Assembly: GCA_023627715.1 (NCBI GenBank)
Contig: JAMAHW010000043.1
Span: forward strand, 242,823 to 306,822
From: Periconia sp. R9002
Lineage: Eukaryota > Ascomycota > Dothideomycetes > Pleosporales > Periconiaceae
Reading direction: 5' to 3'
Length of the DNA: 64,000 bases
The notes below the pieces were generated by a model. That model saw only the letters and a program-made list of their open reading frames with translations. It was not told where the DNA came from and ran no database searches. Each line of letters begins with the position of its first letter. Position 1 is the stretch's first letter. Shown here one piece after another: positions 23,692 to 35,843 of the stretch. The position numbers were made by a program, and so were the translations under genes.

Positions 23692-24905
23692 ATGACTTTT
23701 ATCCCCTTCAGCAAATTACCGCAAGAATTACGAGATAAGATATGGACAGAGGCTTTTCATATTCAACGTCAACAGGTTTGTGACACCCAATCTCTGAGTA
23801 CAAGCAACATTGAACGGTACATACACTTGACCGCTTATTGACCGTTCAATTTACATAGTCAGTACACTCTACATAACCGCGGCAAATTTCCTACGTTACT
23901 GTTTCCTTGCACCGTAGTTCATGTATTGACTTGTTTCACCATAGAATCATTGACGGACCATGCACTACTCCTAACGCCGAGCGCCAGCGAGAAGCATTGT
24001 TAGGCTACGATAATATGCCAGATACCGTGGAAAGACACCCTCTTAGAGTGTGTGTCTTCGCTTCTCGCCACACGAACGACGTGCAACTACATTCAAATGA
24101 GTTTGAGCATCTAGTCGACCGCTTTCCTATGGCCACCGCCTGTAGTGAAGCGCGTGCACACACCATTAAGTTCCTCCGCCCGCAAATCGAATACATGGCT
24201 TTATTCCGTATCGTTCTAGAAGAGCTTTCTGACAACCGCCCACTCCTGGAGCAGCCTGTCTTTACGGATATGACAACAGTCATGGTGACCAGCTCAAGGT
24301 TTACCCCGGAGGATGGCGCAGGGGGATATGATTCACCGGATCAAGTTGTAAACGTCATCGCTCGTGTGTTTGGTAGGAGGGTTAAGAAGATTATCTGGAG
24401 TCCTCGGTATGAGAGCCGCAATACTACTACTGCTGAGGCTTATTGGCCTCATACACCATTACTGAAAGGCTTCCCCGGATTCCGGGAAGATTTCCTCAGA
24501 ATGTACCCTAATATAATCCGCATCTCAGATCATGGCCTGAACGCGCATTTCCTAACACCTGATCTTCGTCTGCACATCCAAAAAGATATCTTGGAATCCG
24601 AAATTCCGGTCAGAGAGGGGTTGATCGAATACTGGACGACACGGATGATACATTTCCATGCCCTAAAGCATTCTGAGCTCGTGCGCGCTGCCGCTGCTGC
24701 AGCAACCCTGCCACAGCTACAGCATCTTGAGGTTGAGATGCGTATGTATTTGGAGGGAGAGAGATCGACGTCATTCATGCAAATAACATGCATGAATGAC
24801 ATTATTCGGGTTGATAAGCACGATCTGAACGCGCTATTCGAGAACACAGTCAGAGTTGTATCGTACATGGATGATACAAGTACTACCATCTATGGCGGCT
24901 TTTAG
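23692..24905 (+). CDS. 2EXR-domain-like protein, internal splicing unresolved
   Basis: The ATG at 23692 begins MTFIPFSKLPQELRDKIWTE, the typical head of fungal 2EXR proteins (F..LP.ELR..IW). After Q28 a donor GTTTGT (23776) likely opens an intron. Coding is clear again from about 23935 (RIIDGPCTTPNAERQREAL) to the stop at 24903-24905, including the helix MATACSEARAHTIKFL, where the family usually has a 'CRESR' helix. Between 23840 and 23935 no single acceptor keeps both frame and the family's beta-strand (TVVHVLTCF appears in a different frame), so a second intron or a frameshift is possible. The function of 2EXR proteins is unknown. Confidence 0.65.
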
Positions 24906-25880
24906 ATAGCTTAGACAGTCAGGTCAAGATAATACATCCAACCCATCATGTCTTTGTGTATGCCTTACAAATGACCACCGTCAATGGCAATCAACATTTA
25001 AAATGCTAGTAGCGTGATAGCGAGGTATGTCATTGCTACTGCGCACACGTAGGAGTTGAGGTACCCTTGCGCAGAAACCCAAGTCACTCAAGTTTCACCC
25101 CCACCCCCCTTCTCTCTCCCTCCCCTTGCAAGTCAAAATGGAAACATCGAGCTTAAACAGTGAAACATCTCGGCGCTTACTTACATGTAAACTTCGCATG
25201 AAAAATATAAGCTTGATCCCGACGGCCGTCTATCAACTAGGTTATGGGAGTGTTGGGCAGAAAATTTACTTATTTGAAGAATAGGATTCTGGCAAAGCTG
25301 CTAAATTTCAAGTCTATGCCGCTGCTAAAAGTTTTAAGGAATAAGATGGAAGCTTAGCCTGATGTTTGGCATGTGAGTGTTGGATCCGTTAGCGAATCGA
25401 TGTTCAAACATTTGTTTGTTAGATTGGTAGCAGTAGGAACCCACGTCATCTTACTGGTCTGGGCGAGGAAGAAAACCGAGTACCATCATTCTCTGACTTA
25501 GCTAACGGCTCAGCTACCCTCAGTGTACTGGGAATTGATAGCGGAAAATCCCCAAGCATCACGGTTAACGATCAGCCGAGAGCCGGAGTTATGTTGGCCG
25601 AGTAGTGCCATTTTCCCCGCATCTCCAACTCGAAATGGTACAAGTACATATAGTCCCTCGCTCTATGCATATGACCTCGCCACCTGCCTTTTCTTAAACA
25701 AGATATAGAATAGCGATCACAGATAATGTTACTGTTACATCAAAATGGATAAAGCACGAATCCTACGATCCACAATAAGTGATTGTACAAAATGACGCTT
25801 GTTAGGCGTGGATATGTCTTCCGTAAATTGTGGTTCACATACCTTCAACCTCCCCCGAAGCTTCTGGGGACCTTTCAATC
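24906..25880. other. Intergenic region upstream of the GH3 gene
   Basis: No gene seen. A C/T-rich tract at about 25096-25130 is the only distinctive composition feature; pyrimidine tracts are common in fungal promoters, but this one is 750 bp from the start codon. Confidence 0.4.
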
Positions 25881-28745
25881 ATGATGTTGCTCTGCAGTCT
25901 GATTTTTTCATTGTTATGGTCAGAGACCACCGCGTATCACCACGAAATAATCCGCACCGAAGCAGAGGAACAATTTGTCGAGAAGCTGCTCTCGCAAATG
26001 GACTTGCCTGATCTTGTCCAACAACTACACCTCACTTTCGCGGATAACATAATTGGGCCCGCCTCCGACAATTCACTGTACGAATTCGAGCTACGCTTCA
26101 CTCCAAATGCGTCTATCGGCCATGTGCACGATTGGTATCCGCTAAACAAGACTCAATATGCCGACCTACAGCGGCTCAACATCAATCAGTCGAAGCTAAA
26201 AGTACCGTTTTTGCATTGGGGTGAATGTCTTCACGGAGTTGCCAGCTTCAATCAAAGCATGTTTCCACAGCCTCTTGCCCTGGCTTCTAGCTGGGATACA
26301 GACCTGGTGAAGCGTGTTGGTCGAGCTATTGGGACGGAAGCCCGTAGTATCGGCGTTCATGCCTGCCTCGCGCCTGTGCTCGATCTGTGCAAAGACCCGC
26401 GCTGGGGAAGGTGTCAAGAAGCCTGGGGTGAAGACAAAATTTTGACTTCACACATGGGTGTCGCTTTCGCATCTGGCCTTTCGAAAGATGGATCTTTGGC
26501 GGATCAGGATGCGATTGCGCCAGTCATGAAACATTTCGCTGCGCATGGCGCACCCCAAGGTGGGAGCAACGGTGCGCCCTACGTTGGGCATGGTATCCGC
26601 GAGGTTCTGGAAGAGCACATGCTGCCGTTCAAGAGTGTTGTCAAAGACGGGTTTGTGAAAGGAGTTATGATGGCCTATCACGAGCTTGATGACGTGCCTA
26701 GTCATGTGAGTCCAGTGCTCTACAGAGAGCTAGAGTCATGGGGCTTTGATGGATTTATAACTGCTGATGACACTGGTAAGAAGCTTCTCGTTATTCTTAA
26801 CTTTAGCTACGATGAAGTCTAAAAGTATCTAGGCATGAAACAATTGGAGGTGGGTCACCGAGTGGCTGGCTCACCTGCCGACGCAATCGGGCAGTGGTAT
26901 AATGCTGGCGGGATGGTGCAATACTACGATTACCCTCTATATACACTTCTCAATGCGACAACTGCACTCGTTGGCAACGGAACAGTGTCTGCAGATTTAT
27001 TGCGGGACAAAGTACGACGCATATTGAGTGTGAAGTACGATCTAGGTCTTTTTGACAGTCCATATATTGCTGAGGATATCAATCCGTACCAGCTTGTCCT
27101 CGATCATATACCTTTAACCGTGGAAGCGGCACAAAAAAGCATTGTCATGTTGGAGAATAGGAACAAAACTCTCCCAATCGACTTGAGGAGCCGCTCAGTT
27201 GAAACCGTTGCCGTCATTGGGCCCTTCGGAGACATTTTGAACTATGGAGACTATTCAGGAACGTACGGAATGTATCCCGTTGCGAACTCAACCACACTCC
27301 GGCAGGGAATTCTTGACAATGTGAAGGGAAGCGGTGTGAGAGTGGTATCAAGCATGGGCGCTAATACATGGCTTTACAATGCACATTACCCCATTCCCGG
27401 ATACCATCTTTCAATAGCTGGTAGAAGTGGTGGCTTGAGAGCCACATATTACAGCGACACTAACTTTAGTTCACCAATAGTAGAAAAATCTGAAGTACCC
27501 GTAGGATCATGGGGGCTGTATCCACCACCTGGCCTGCCCTCAAACAACTTTAGCGTCATATGGGAGGGAGTTTTAGATCCAGCCGTCGATGGCGTAGTAG
27601 ATGGATGGTTAGGTGTAGCTGTTGGTCCAAATACGACTGCGAGACTCTACATTGATGATCAGCTACACGCTTATGTGCCCTTCACAACAGCTGGCAACAT
27701 CCTTTCCAACATTCCCGAGCGCGCTTACTCTATTCAAAACAGCACCAATCCTCCTCCAGGCTCAGAACCTTTTACTTTCACCCCAGGGGTAAAGCATCGG
27801 ATCAGACTGGAATACCAAACGTGGAATCTCTACCAGAAGATCGAGAATATCGGGTCACTAAACTCTCAAGTGTATCTTTTTTGGAATCTCGTCGATCGCA
27901 ACTCGCCAGTTGAAAATAGCGTCCAGGTCGCTCAGAAAGCAGATGTAATCGTCCTCACAGTGGGTGGAGCTTGGAATAGTGACGGCGAAAGTGGCGACCG
28001 TGGCACATTAGGTCTAAGCGCGAACCAGACCGCACTCGCGGATGCTATATTCGCACTCGGGAAACCCGTCATCTTAGTTCTGAATGGAGCAAGGCCATTC
28101 GCAATCCCTCAATACTATTCGCGTGCAGCTGCAGTTTTGAACGCCAACTTCCCAGGACAGAACGGAGGGCAGGCGGTCGCCGATGTTTTATTCGGGAAGG
28201 TCAATCCAGGAGGTAGAGTCGCGGTATCTGTTCCCGTGCACGAAGGCCAACTTCCGGTATATTACAACTACAAACAAACGGCGAGGAAGAAATGGTACAC
28301 GGACATCGTGTCTTTGCCGCAATATCCGTTCGGATACGGCCTCTCATATTCTTCTTTCAAGGCCTCGAACTATCGAGGCACTACAGGGCGTGGTGATAGT
28401 AAGAAGTTCACGGCTAATGATACGTTGGTTTTTGAGGCGGACATAACCAACACTAGTCCGGTCAGTGGGTCATATGTGGCGCAAATTTACCTTCTGCAAC
28501 GGGTCTCTCAGATCACGCAGCCGCTAAAGCAGCTAGTGGCTTTTCAAAGAGTCTATGTTGACCCCGGCGAGACAGTTGTGGCGCGAATGGAGTTGAAGGT
28601 GGACAAATTTTTGAGCCTGTTGGACAGAAATTACCAATGGACTGTAGAGAAAGGGACATATGTTTTTGCAATGCTAGATCATGGTGGCTGGGACGCGTTA
28701 TGGAATGCTAACTCGGGAGGCAACGTAACTATGCAGTGTGTGTAG
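25881..28745 (+). CDS. Secreted GH3 beta-glycosidase with PA14 and fibronectin-III-like domains
   Basis: Exons 25881-26775 and 26833-28745 (57-bp intron) give 935 aa. The ATG at 25881 is chosen because a signal peptide (MMLLCSLIFSLLWSETTA) follows. Part 1 is the GH3 barrel: LHWGECLHGVA, LAPVLDLCKDPRWGR, VMKHFAAHG, and the nucleophile Asp in GFITADDTG, whose codons span the intron. A PA14-like insert (GLRATYYSDTNFSSPI to ARLYIDDQL) lies in the second half, then the second GH3 domain (VIVLTVGGAWNSDGESGDRG) and a C-terminal FnIII-like module. Expected role is exo-hydrolysis of beta-glucosides or xylosides from plant or fungal polysaccharide; specificity is not readable. Confidence 0.92.
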
Positions 28746-29008
28746 GTAGCCACGCATGTAGAATTTAAGCTTGTTTGGACGGAACAGCTCAGAAAGACTG
28801 CAAACACACGATACCAGAGGCAATTCGCAGTCCCTATCTACCCCCTTTTGTGTTATCGGGTTCTCGACTTAGACGAAAAAAATGTGTTTCGGGCTTATGA
28901 GAAAAATCATATCGCGTACAGGAACCCAAAGCTGGTCGAATATAATCATTAGGTGGAGACATGAAGTTGATTTTCAATAGCATGTTGTATGTAACCAGTG
29001 GCTACCAT

Positions 29009-29815
29009 TTATAGATTTGCGTTGATGAATCCGAGTTGAGTGGAGACACGAGAGTAAACACCAGCATATTTTGGTCGTGCGCAACCCTCGCCCCAAGAAA
29101 CAGTGCCAATCAAAGTATTGGTACCGGTAGCAATGAGTGGACCGCCACTGTCACCATTGCAGGCGTCCTTTCCCCCTTGAGGTAGGCCCGCACATATCAT
29201 GTTTTCGGTAACTTCATCAATGTTCTCGTATTCTTTCTGGCACGTAGCACGATCAACAATCGGAACGTCGACGTACTGAAGCGTGTCCGAACCGTAATAA
29301 CCGTCCTCAACCGTAAGTCCCCATCCCGCTGTCGTTGACATAGTGTTGTTCGCTGGGTCAGAACCAGCTGCGGGAAGGCTGACATATGAAATACCATTAC
29401 CCTCAGAAATCGGTTCCGATAGCTTGACGATGGCAATGTCGTTGTCATATGGCACATAATCAGGATTGCGGATGAGATTTGCAACCCCAGAGATGACACC
29501 CCCAACTTGATTCCGCTACATTGACGTTTGTCAGTATCGAGGCTTACGAGAGATTGGAAAGATACTGACAAGCGAACCCGCGCGAACCAAAGCCAAGGGC
29601 GCTGACACACAGTGACCAGCGGTGATGACCGTGTTGGCATTCAACAGCGATCCACCGCACCAATGAACTCCACCCCACTGTAGACTGACCATGTATGGAA
29701 ACTGACCAGCCTTGGCTGGTTTGCCCCCAACGACCTGAACACTTTGTTCTTGCGGAGTAGGAGCAGCTATTGCTAGCGGAGAGAGTGCGAGTACGAGGGA
29801 AATTCTAGTCAGCAT
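29009..29815 (-). CDS. Secreted trypsin-like serine protease (S1)
   Basis: Exons 29815-29570 and 29515-29009, with a 54-bp intron (GTCAGT...GTAG), give 250 aa, the usual size. The signal peptide [19 protein letters not shown] is followed by a short propeptide and the activation site before [18 protein letters not shown]. The catalytic triad is visible: His in VITAGHC, Asp in [10 protein letters not shown], Ser in NGDSGGP. The Asp in [11 protein letters not shown] sits at the base of the S1 pocket and predicts cleavage after Lys/Arg. Fungal trypsins are rare outside plant- and insect-associated species (family knowledge). The downstream ORF overlapping the N-terminal exon in another frame is a shadow. 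Confidence 0.94.
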
Positions 29816-32350
29816 GATGAGAGATATTTTCGAAAATCGAATGGTAGCAGATTCGTGATGCGATGCCAGTAACTGTGTGGTGGGGCAAATGCGCAATGCG
29901 TGGTGCTTTTATATACCGCTTTGATCGCGCAACATCCATATAGCCGATTTTGAGAGCCCAAATGGATCAATCACCAAGATTTGATGCTACCCAAAGTGAT
30001 GCATATCTCCTTGGTGTTACTCATCTTACAGAACGTCCTTCCCAACTGGTCAGGCCGTGAGTATGGAGATGGCGACCAAAGTGGAGGGTTCGCTGTCCAA
30101 AGGATTGGTCTTAGATATCAACAAATGGAAAATCACCTACTGATCAATCTATTCCAACGATTACATGCATTTTATAGAAGATATCTGGCGGATTTTCTCC
30201 ACAACTCAGAATTTTACTACATGAACGCGAACAAAGAATGCAAGAGGTCAGTGCGTGACAGGGGCCACGCTGCCAAACGATAACCATTTCAGTTCTGCAG
30301 AATCTCATGCACCGTATTCTTCCTGCGGCTTCTCTGTGCATTCTCTAATTTTCCAGCAAGAGAAAATTATTTATAATGGCCATCTTGGCGCAACTTTGAC
30401 GCTTACTCGTTCGCTACCTTTTTCTGATACGCTACGCTATTCCTTGCCATTGCACCTGCTGTTCGCAGCCTCGCGACCAAGGAGTTTATAAATATGGATG
30501 AATATGGAATTAGATGTGTCAAACGGCAGCTGTGTGCAACCTGGCCGATGATGTTATCTCCCAAGTGATAGTGCACCTGCGTCTTGTCGCTTGGTAATAG
30601 CCGGTTTAACCACCAGAATTATTTACACGTCGTGAACAGTAGGGTGATTGCTTCCGTACCTGTAGATACTGGAAAATGGTGACTTCTGTTTGGTGGAATA
30701 TGCTTCCTCCACTATGTCTTAAAGAGTATACTGACAACACACAAGTCTAACCTATCATGGTGCTAAGACTACCGAAGGTCTGGCACAGTTGCGTTATCTT
30801 GGCTTATTCCTTTATCAAACATTTTTACAGTGTGATATCTTCCCTGGCTTTTATTGCGTGCTGTCTGTATTAAGCTTGTTGAAATCAATAAAATAGTATG
30901 ATGTTGTTCTAGTCTAGAATATGTCCACTGGGCTGCCTAGAAAGTTTTGACACTCGCATCGCAAGCAATATCTTATCAGCATACTAAGTTTTTGTGCAAG
31001 TGGATATAGATACAATTTTTTTGTAAAAACAGAAAAATTGCCTCATGAATGAATTTGATATTGATCCTCACAGAGTAATACTACCCTGTGCCTGAAGATA
31101 AAGGCAAAATTGAATTAGCTGTAACTAGTCCATTATCAAAGCTGCGCTTACAGCTATGATAGCAAGTCATACTGTAACAACCAGGCACTAAACAACAGCA
31201 TCTGGGAAACACTTCATTTCATCAACCGCTAGGAAAACGACACGCTCGTAGTAAATCAACTTCGAAGGTACTACACCAAAACCAAGAAGAGACATCTGCA
31301 TACGAGCGATCGATTTGGAATCTTAGTTTTTCTATCCCCTCTCGACTAAGTGATCTGGAACCTGTCATGTAAAGCCCCTCCACGTTCGACCAAATAGCGG
31401 TGATCGAGGATATGGTGACATCAAGGTTTGACTAGACTAATTGATTGATCGTTAATAGACTGCATTTTCCTCGATAAAAATAGGTTCACTTGGTAGCTTT
31501 CAAGCCACTATAATTTCGGCGCAGCAAGCGAAATTTTCGTTTGCAGAATGTTGTTTTAGATGATGCGCCCTAGCTACTTCTACTCATTTAGAAAGGTACT
31601 GTAGAGAACCTAATATGTAATTGTCTTTACCAATAATGATATATATGAGGAGTTCATTCTTGATTTGGTAGAACAGACTCCCTCACGTAGAACGATACAT
31701 ACAAGTTCTAACCACTCTATACCTACAATAATTGTTTGATATAAACCTGTAGATTGCTATGGTATTCAAGAGAAACTATTAGGCCTACATGTGCTGTTAC
31801 GTGCAAGGTTAAATGAGAGGTCGTGCGTGATCCTAGTTAGTATTTTTGAGTAGAGCACATTAGAATCTTTGTAATCGTTACCGGGTCTGGCTGTTTACTA
31901 CAGTTAGATAAGTCCTGTGATTATCTGTCTAATTTATTTATAGGAGAATCTTGTGAGATAATGTCGGTGGGATACGGTCATATCCATTCGTAATTGTTTT
32001 GTATCCTGATTTTCGTACAGGCGTTCTTTTTGAATGGAATTCCGTGTAGAGAAAGAAAGAGTTTTTCTGATTCTAGGTCTACTTTGTATGCGAGGGTTTG
32101 AGGATCTGTAAGCTGAGGCTGAAAGATGCCGAGACTCCGGCCTCTTCGATGTCAGCCGTTGATCATACGATCAATCAACGGGGAACCGGCAGATCTCGAC
32201 AATGCAAGATATTAAGCGTGAAGAAGAGAACGCAGTAACGCAAGAATTTGCGTATGTAGACATGCCTTCGAGCGAAATGCGTAGATGCTACATATCATAC
32301 AAGGGCCACGCGCGGGTATCGCAGCAATGCTACATGCCAAAGAACCCATC
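29816..32350. other. Gene-poor region, 2.5 kb
   Basis: No ORF with family features. Several short frames near 29981-30491 look random. Composition becomes AT-rich from about 30850 to 32050, without the extreme CpA/TpG loss of the right end. No terminal repeats or RNA gene found. It may be an old degraded repeat or a long regulatory spacer between the trypsin and the Zn2Cys6 gene. Confidence 0.4.
29906..29918 (-). promoter_or_regulatory. TATA box of the trypsin gene
   Basis: The minus strand reads cggtatataaaag, about 91-103 bp before the start codon. Confidence 0.45.
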
Positions 32351-33985
32351 CTACACCGGCTCTGCGAATAGCAAATCGAACCATAAAGGGTTAGCTGGAC
32401 CACTGTCGCTACTCAAAGTGGAATACTGAACGGAGAAAGTATCCGAGGACGCATCCTCGTGGCCGCTGCGTACCGCGAAGACGGTCTCTGCCGCAGGCTT
32501 TAAACACTGCACCGTATTATGCGCAAGTGACCATGTCTCACCTAGGCGCTGCAGCGCGCCGAGCATCAGCACTACTCTGTCCCTATGTTGCTGCAAACAA
32601 TCGAGACCGCACTGGTGCACATGCGTGGAGCACGCTGCGAGCTGGACCACGCAGCCCAGCACCAAGCCGCAGATAAAGAACGGGGAGTGCCGCTCTAGTG
32701 GCCACGGTATGGTCGCAAGGTTAGATAAATCTTTCGAGGCGGCAATGGCTTTGATAGTGTGGTGTCTAGACGTTGGCGTCAATGGCGTGTAACCTCTTGC
32801 ACATGCAATGTCGCTCGTCGAGGGAACGGTCGCGGGGAGATCGCTGCGTGGGAAGTGGAGGAAGATGCTGGCGCATGAGATGAAGCAGCGCGCTTCAAAG
32901 AGCATTAGATCAACGTTGCCGGAGGGCCCGACGACGTCGGCGTAAATAGGAGGCAGGTGATGCTCCCAACTCGCGAGTGCGTTGTCCAATGCTTGGATGT
33001 TGTCTGGGTGTGCGTCGTCGTCGGCTGCCACTGCCAGTACGCGACCCACTACACGAATTGCTTCTATACGATAACACATGGGTGAGAAGTTTGCGTAGGG
33101 GTTTCGTGAAAAGACTCTATCTTGGAAAACTCGAAGGGTTGGATGGTCTTGATTGTAGCACTGTCCTGCCTCGTAAAAACTTTGGTGGCATGGTAACAGC
33201 GGGTAATTGGCTACCGAAGATGTTTCATAAGTAGAGCGTCGATTGATAGCAGCGAGGTACACGTCCACAGTGTGTAGCTCCCACCAAGTTCTTCGGAGAC
33301 TCTCAGCAACCACGGGGGAATTGGCATTAGTGACGGCAAACTCGGGCGTGTTCATGCTCAGTGTCGTAGCGATGGTGGCTGCACGGACAACACTTGAAGC
33401 AGCTTCTTCTGATTGCTGGGAAGAGTGAAGAACAATGGCATACAGGACTAGTGCTTGAACGCGGTGCACTGTGGACTCATCCATCTCGGTCATGACGAGA
33501 GAGACAGCTTCCCGCAAAGAGGCGGCATAGGCTGGGGCTGGCTTCGCATAATGGAGACCGACAAAGCAAACGGTTAGTTGGAGGAATTCTGGATACTGAT
33601 GGGCGGCATAAAAAGCCTTAGGCACCAAGAATGGGTGCGCGGGATAAAAGTGACTGTAGAAGAGGCCGAGCAGGCGGTCGCGGTCGGCAGCGCGGAGGGA
33701 CCACGATGTGGAAACCGTCAAGCCGGAAGTAGTTGGAAGGGAGCAAGATGTAGAGCGGGCGGTGACGGCGGGAAGAGATGCGGGCGTCGTGGGAAGTGGG
33801 GGTGGTGGCCGGGGCGGTGATACTGCTTGCCGGCGGGAGCGGCGACCTCTCCGAGATGGCGTGTAATTGCAGGCAAAAGACTGGGCCATGCAGCGGCCAC
33901 AAATAGGGGAAACGCCGTCACATTTGAGGTGTTTCTGTCGACAGGCTTCGCATGCCAACAGCGCAGGGCGATAGATAGTAGGCAT
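32351..33985 (-). CDS. Zn2Cys6 transcription factor with fungal_trans-like middle region
   Basis: Single exon, 544 aa from the Met at 33985; an in-frame ATG six codons earlier adds nothing conserved. The zinc cluster begins at residue 12 and has the exact Cys spacing C-x2-C-x6-C-x6-C-x2-C-x6-C, from CEACRQKHLKC to CGRC and the final Cys. It is followed by a basic linker (RRGRRSRR) and a Pro/Ser/Thr-rich segment. The middle region (RLLGLFYSHFYPAHPFLVP, LRRTWWELHTVDVYLA) matches the fungal-specific transcription factor domain. It should bind CGG-type half sites as a dimer. It lies next to the sulfide-oxidation pair, and CGGGG boxes occur both before this gene and between that pair, suggesting but not proving regulation. 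Confidence 0.9.
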   Translation of the reverse strand: MPTIYRPALLACEACRQKHLKCDGVSPICGRCMAQSFACNYTPSRRGRRSRRQAVSPPRPPPPLPTTPASLPAVTARSTSCSLPTTSGLTVSTSWSLRAADRDRLLGLFYSHFYPAHPFLVPKAFYAAHQYPEFLQLTVCFVGLHYAKPAPAYAASLREAVSLVMTEMDESTVHRVQALVLYAIVLHSSQQSEEAASSVVRAATIATTLSMNTPEFAVTNANSPVVAESLRRTWWELHTVDVYLAAINRRSTYETSSVANYPLLPCHQSFYEAGQCYNQDHPTLRVFQDRVFSRNPYANFSPMCYRIEAIRVVGRVLAVAADDDAHPDNIQALDNALASWEHHLPPIYADVVGPSGNVDLMLFEARCFISCASIFLHFPRSDLPATVPSTSDIACARGYTPLTPTSRHHTIKAIAASKDLSNLATIPWPLERHSPFFICGLVLGCVVQLAACSTHVHQCGLDCLQQHRDRVVLMLGALQRLGETWSLAHNTVQCLKPAAETVFAVRSGHEDASSDTFSVQYSTLSSDSGPANPLWFDLLFAEPV

Positions 33986-34381
33986 TATTATGGTATCAAT
34001 CAATGAGGAAATTGGTGAGTGTATTTGACTGCTCGGGGATTAAGCTCCGGGCAACTGGGTCGACTTAGTCCAAACCCCTAGTCCCCGAGTCCCCGAGGCC
34101 GTTACGCACCCCTAAGTACGGGTAGGACTTATAATATCAAATGAGATTGTTAGAAAAATGCTTCAAAATGTTTGAAATGTCACTCACACCTGTCAAGGTG
34201 TACACAGGAGACGCCTTGAAGCTACACCACGTATTGATAGTAGGTAAATTTTTTGACACAAAAAGTAGAGGCCAAATTTGACAACCAACTCGAGTTAAAC
34301 ACTGTCAGAAAGTTTTATTTCTACCCATGTTTGAAATAATTGCACAACTGCGTGGCTTGCCCGTTTCACCATATCTGTCCT
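33986..34381. other. Intergenic region, promoter of the Zn2Cys6 gene
   Basis: Holds three copies of the octamer TCCCCGAG/CTCGGGGA and otherwise nothing recognised. Confidence 0.5.
34032..34097. promoter_or_regulatory. Three-copy CTCGGGGA/TCCCCGAG box
   Basis: CTCGGGGA at 34032-34039 is followed by two tandem TCCCCGAG copies at 34082-34089 and 34090-34097, an inverted plus direct arrangement. It lies 47-112 bp before the start of the Zn2Cys6 gene, a position that would suit autoregulation. Confidence 0.4.
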
Positions 34382-35525
34382 TCACCAATACTTTTCAGTT
34401 TTCAGCGGAATCGTCAACATTCGGTCCCCCGATTTCGTTTCTGCAGGGAGGCGCCCCGCCCGGATATTCATCTGCAGTGACTGGTGCATCAATCTTGGTG
34501 CCGCCAATGTCGCATCACGCTCCCGTCGCATCTGCACAAAGCTCTCTTTACTCGTATGGATACTCAAGTGTTTGTTCTCTGCTTTTTGCTGCTTGACTGT
34601 TGCACACGATCTGGGCTCATCTCGTCCGGTCGGCGGATAATCATGCCCACTCCAGATCCTGGTATGGTCCGGCAAGGCTAATATTTTGTGGCACGAATCG
34701 AAGACGGATTGTGCACTGCCACCGGGGAAGTCAGCTCTCGCTGACCCAAGGTCTATGTAGAAAAGAGAGTCTCCCACGAAAACGTCGTCTGTTACAATAT
34801 CAGCCGTGAATCAATGAAACACAGTCGCTGGGGTAGTACCAACCCCCAATCTTGTAGCCCATATGATCCGGAGTGTGGCCAGGTAGGTGAATGGCCTGAG
34901 CGGTCAAGGTTCCAATTTTGAAAATTTCATCGTCGTCCCATTGTTTGTCAAAAACACTCTCGTATTCCTTAGGTGGTATGTTGTATCTCTCGCCGAACAA
35001 CTTCTGAACAGCTTTAATCCGGCTCCCAATGCAGATGGGTACTTTGGTCCCCTCGTTTCTAGCAAGAGTGTGCTGGAGATAAGATGCCGCCGTGATATGG
35101 TCCGCGTGCACGTGTGTCTCTAGTATCATATCAACTTTGTAGCCATTCTCTTTCACAACGGCTAGTATCTGATCTGCTGAATCTGTCCAAAGTCGTGCAG
35201 TGACAGGATCGAAGTTCAATACGGGATCGATTATGACGGCTCTGGATGATACTGGATCTGCTGCCACATATTGCCATGAACCCGTGGCTTTGTCGAAGAG
35301 GTCATGGACAATGGGATCGTTTGCTTTGCGAAAGGAGGTGGTATGTTGAGATCTCATGCTGACTGGATGCCTGCTTAGTTCTGTCTGCATAGATGTGGTG
35401 GTGTATATTCGCCTAGCAGCATGACGGAATGAATGAAGCTTTCGCCCAGCGCGAAAAACAGCCACGGGAGTTGGACGAAAATAAGAATTCGAGACAGCTG
35501 CTCTAGGTATTGCAGGTTTGAGCAT
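34382..35525 (-). CDS. Persulfide dioxygenase (ETHE1-like metallo-beta-lactamase fold), mitochondrial
   Basis: Exons 35525-34844 and 34788-34382 with a 55-bp intron give 362 aa; the splice restores GYKIGDDVFVGDSLF. The first about 50 residues are rich in Arg, Ser and Ala with no acidic residue before TEL, as in a mitochondrial presequence. The metal site motif THVHADHITAA, the LPGHTPDHMGY His, and the Asp in GDSLFYIDLGSARADFPGG are all present, as in ETHE1-type enzymes. The reaction is oxidation of glutathione persulfide to sulfite in the mitochondrial matrix. It is head to head with sulfide:quinone oxidoreductase, which supplies the persulfide. Confidence 0.92.
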
Positions 35526-35843
35526 GATGAGAAGTATCAGTTCTAATCAAGTAAAAGAAGCAAGACGGGTTGCGCACCGCAGTTGTGCGGGCTCCCATTC
35601 TTGCTATCTTATCAATGTGTTCAATCGCCGACCTCGAATGCTCGCCCGGGGTCTTCGGGGTCTACGAATAAATATGAGCATGTTTCGCTGATGCCATCAC
35701 CCCATAACACCAAAATCAGGCCACATTCGGTAACTTGGAATGGAAAATCTCCCGTGGATTTTTATTGCCTATTATTTGAGTTCAAATTCTCTACATCACA
35801 CTGCACTTTACACTTTCGCAACCTCGCGTTAACAACGCACAGA
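35526..35843. promoter_or_regulatory. Shared bidirectional promoter of the sulfide-oxidation pair
   Basis: This 318-bp gap separates the two divergent start codons. It carries two direct copies of CGGGGTC (35647-35653 and 35656-35662), 9 bp apart. The compact layout implies joint control. The 5' UTRs must share this interval. Confidence 0.5.
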
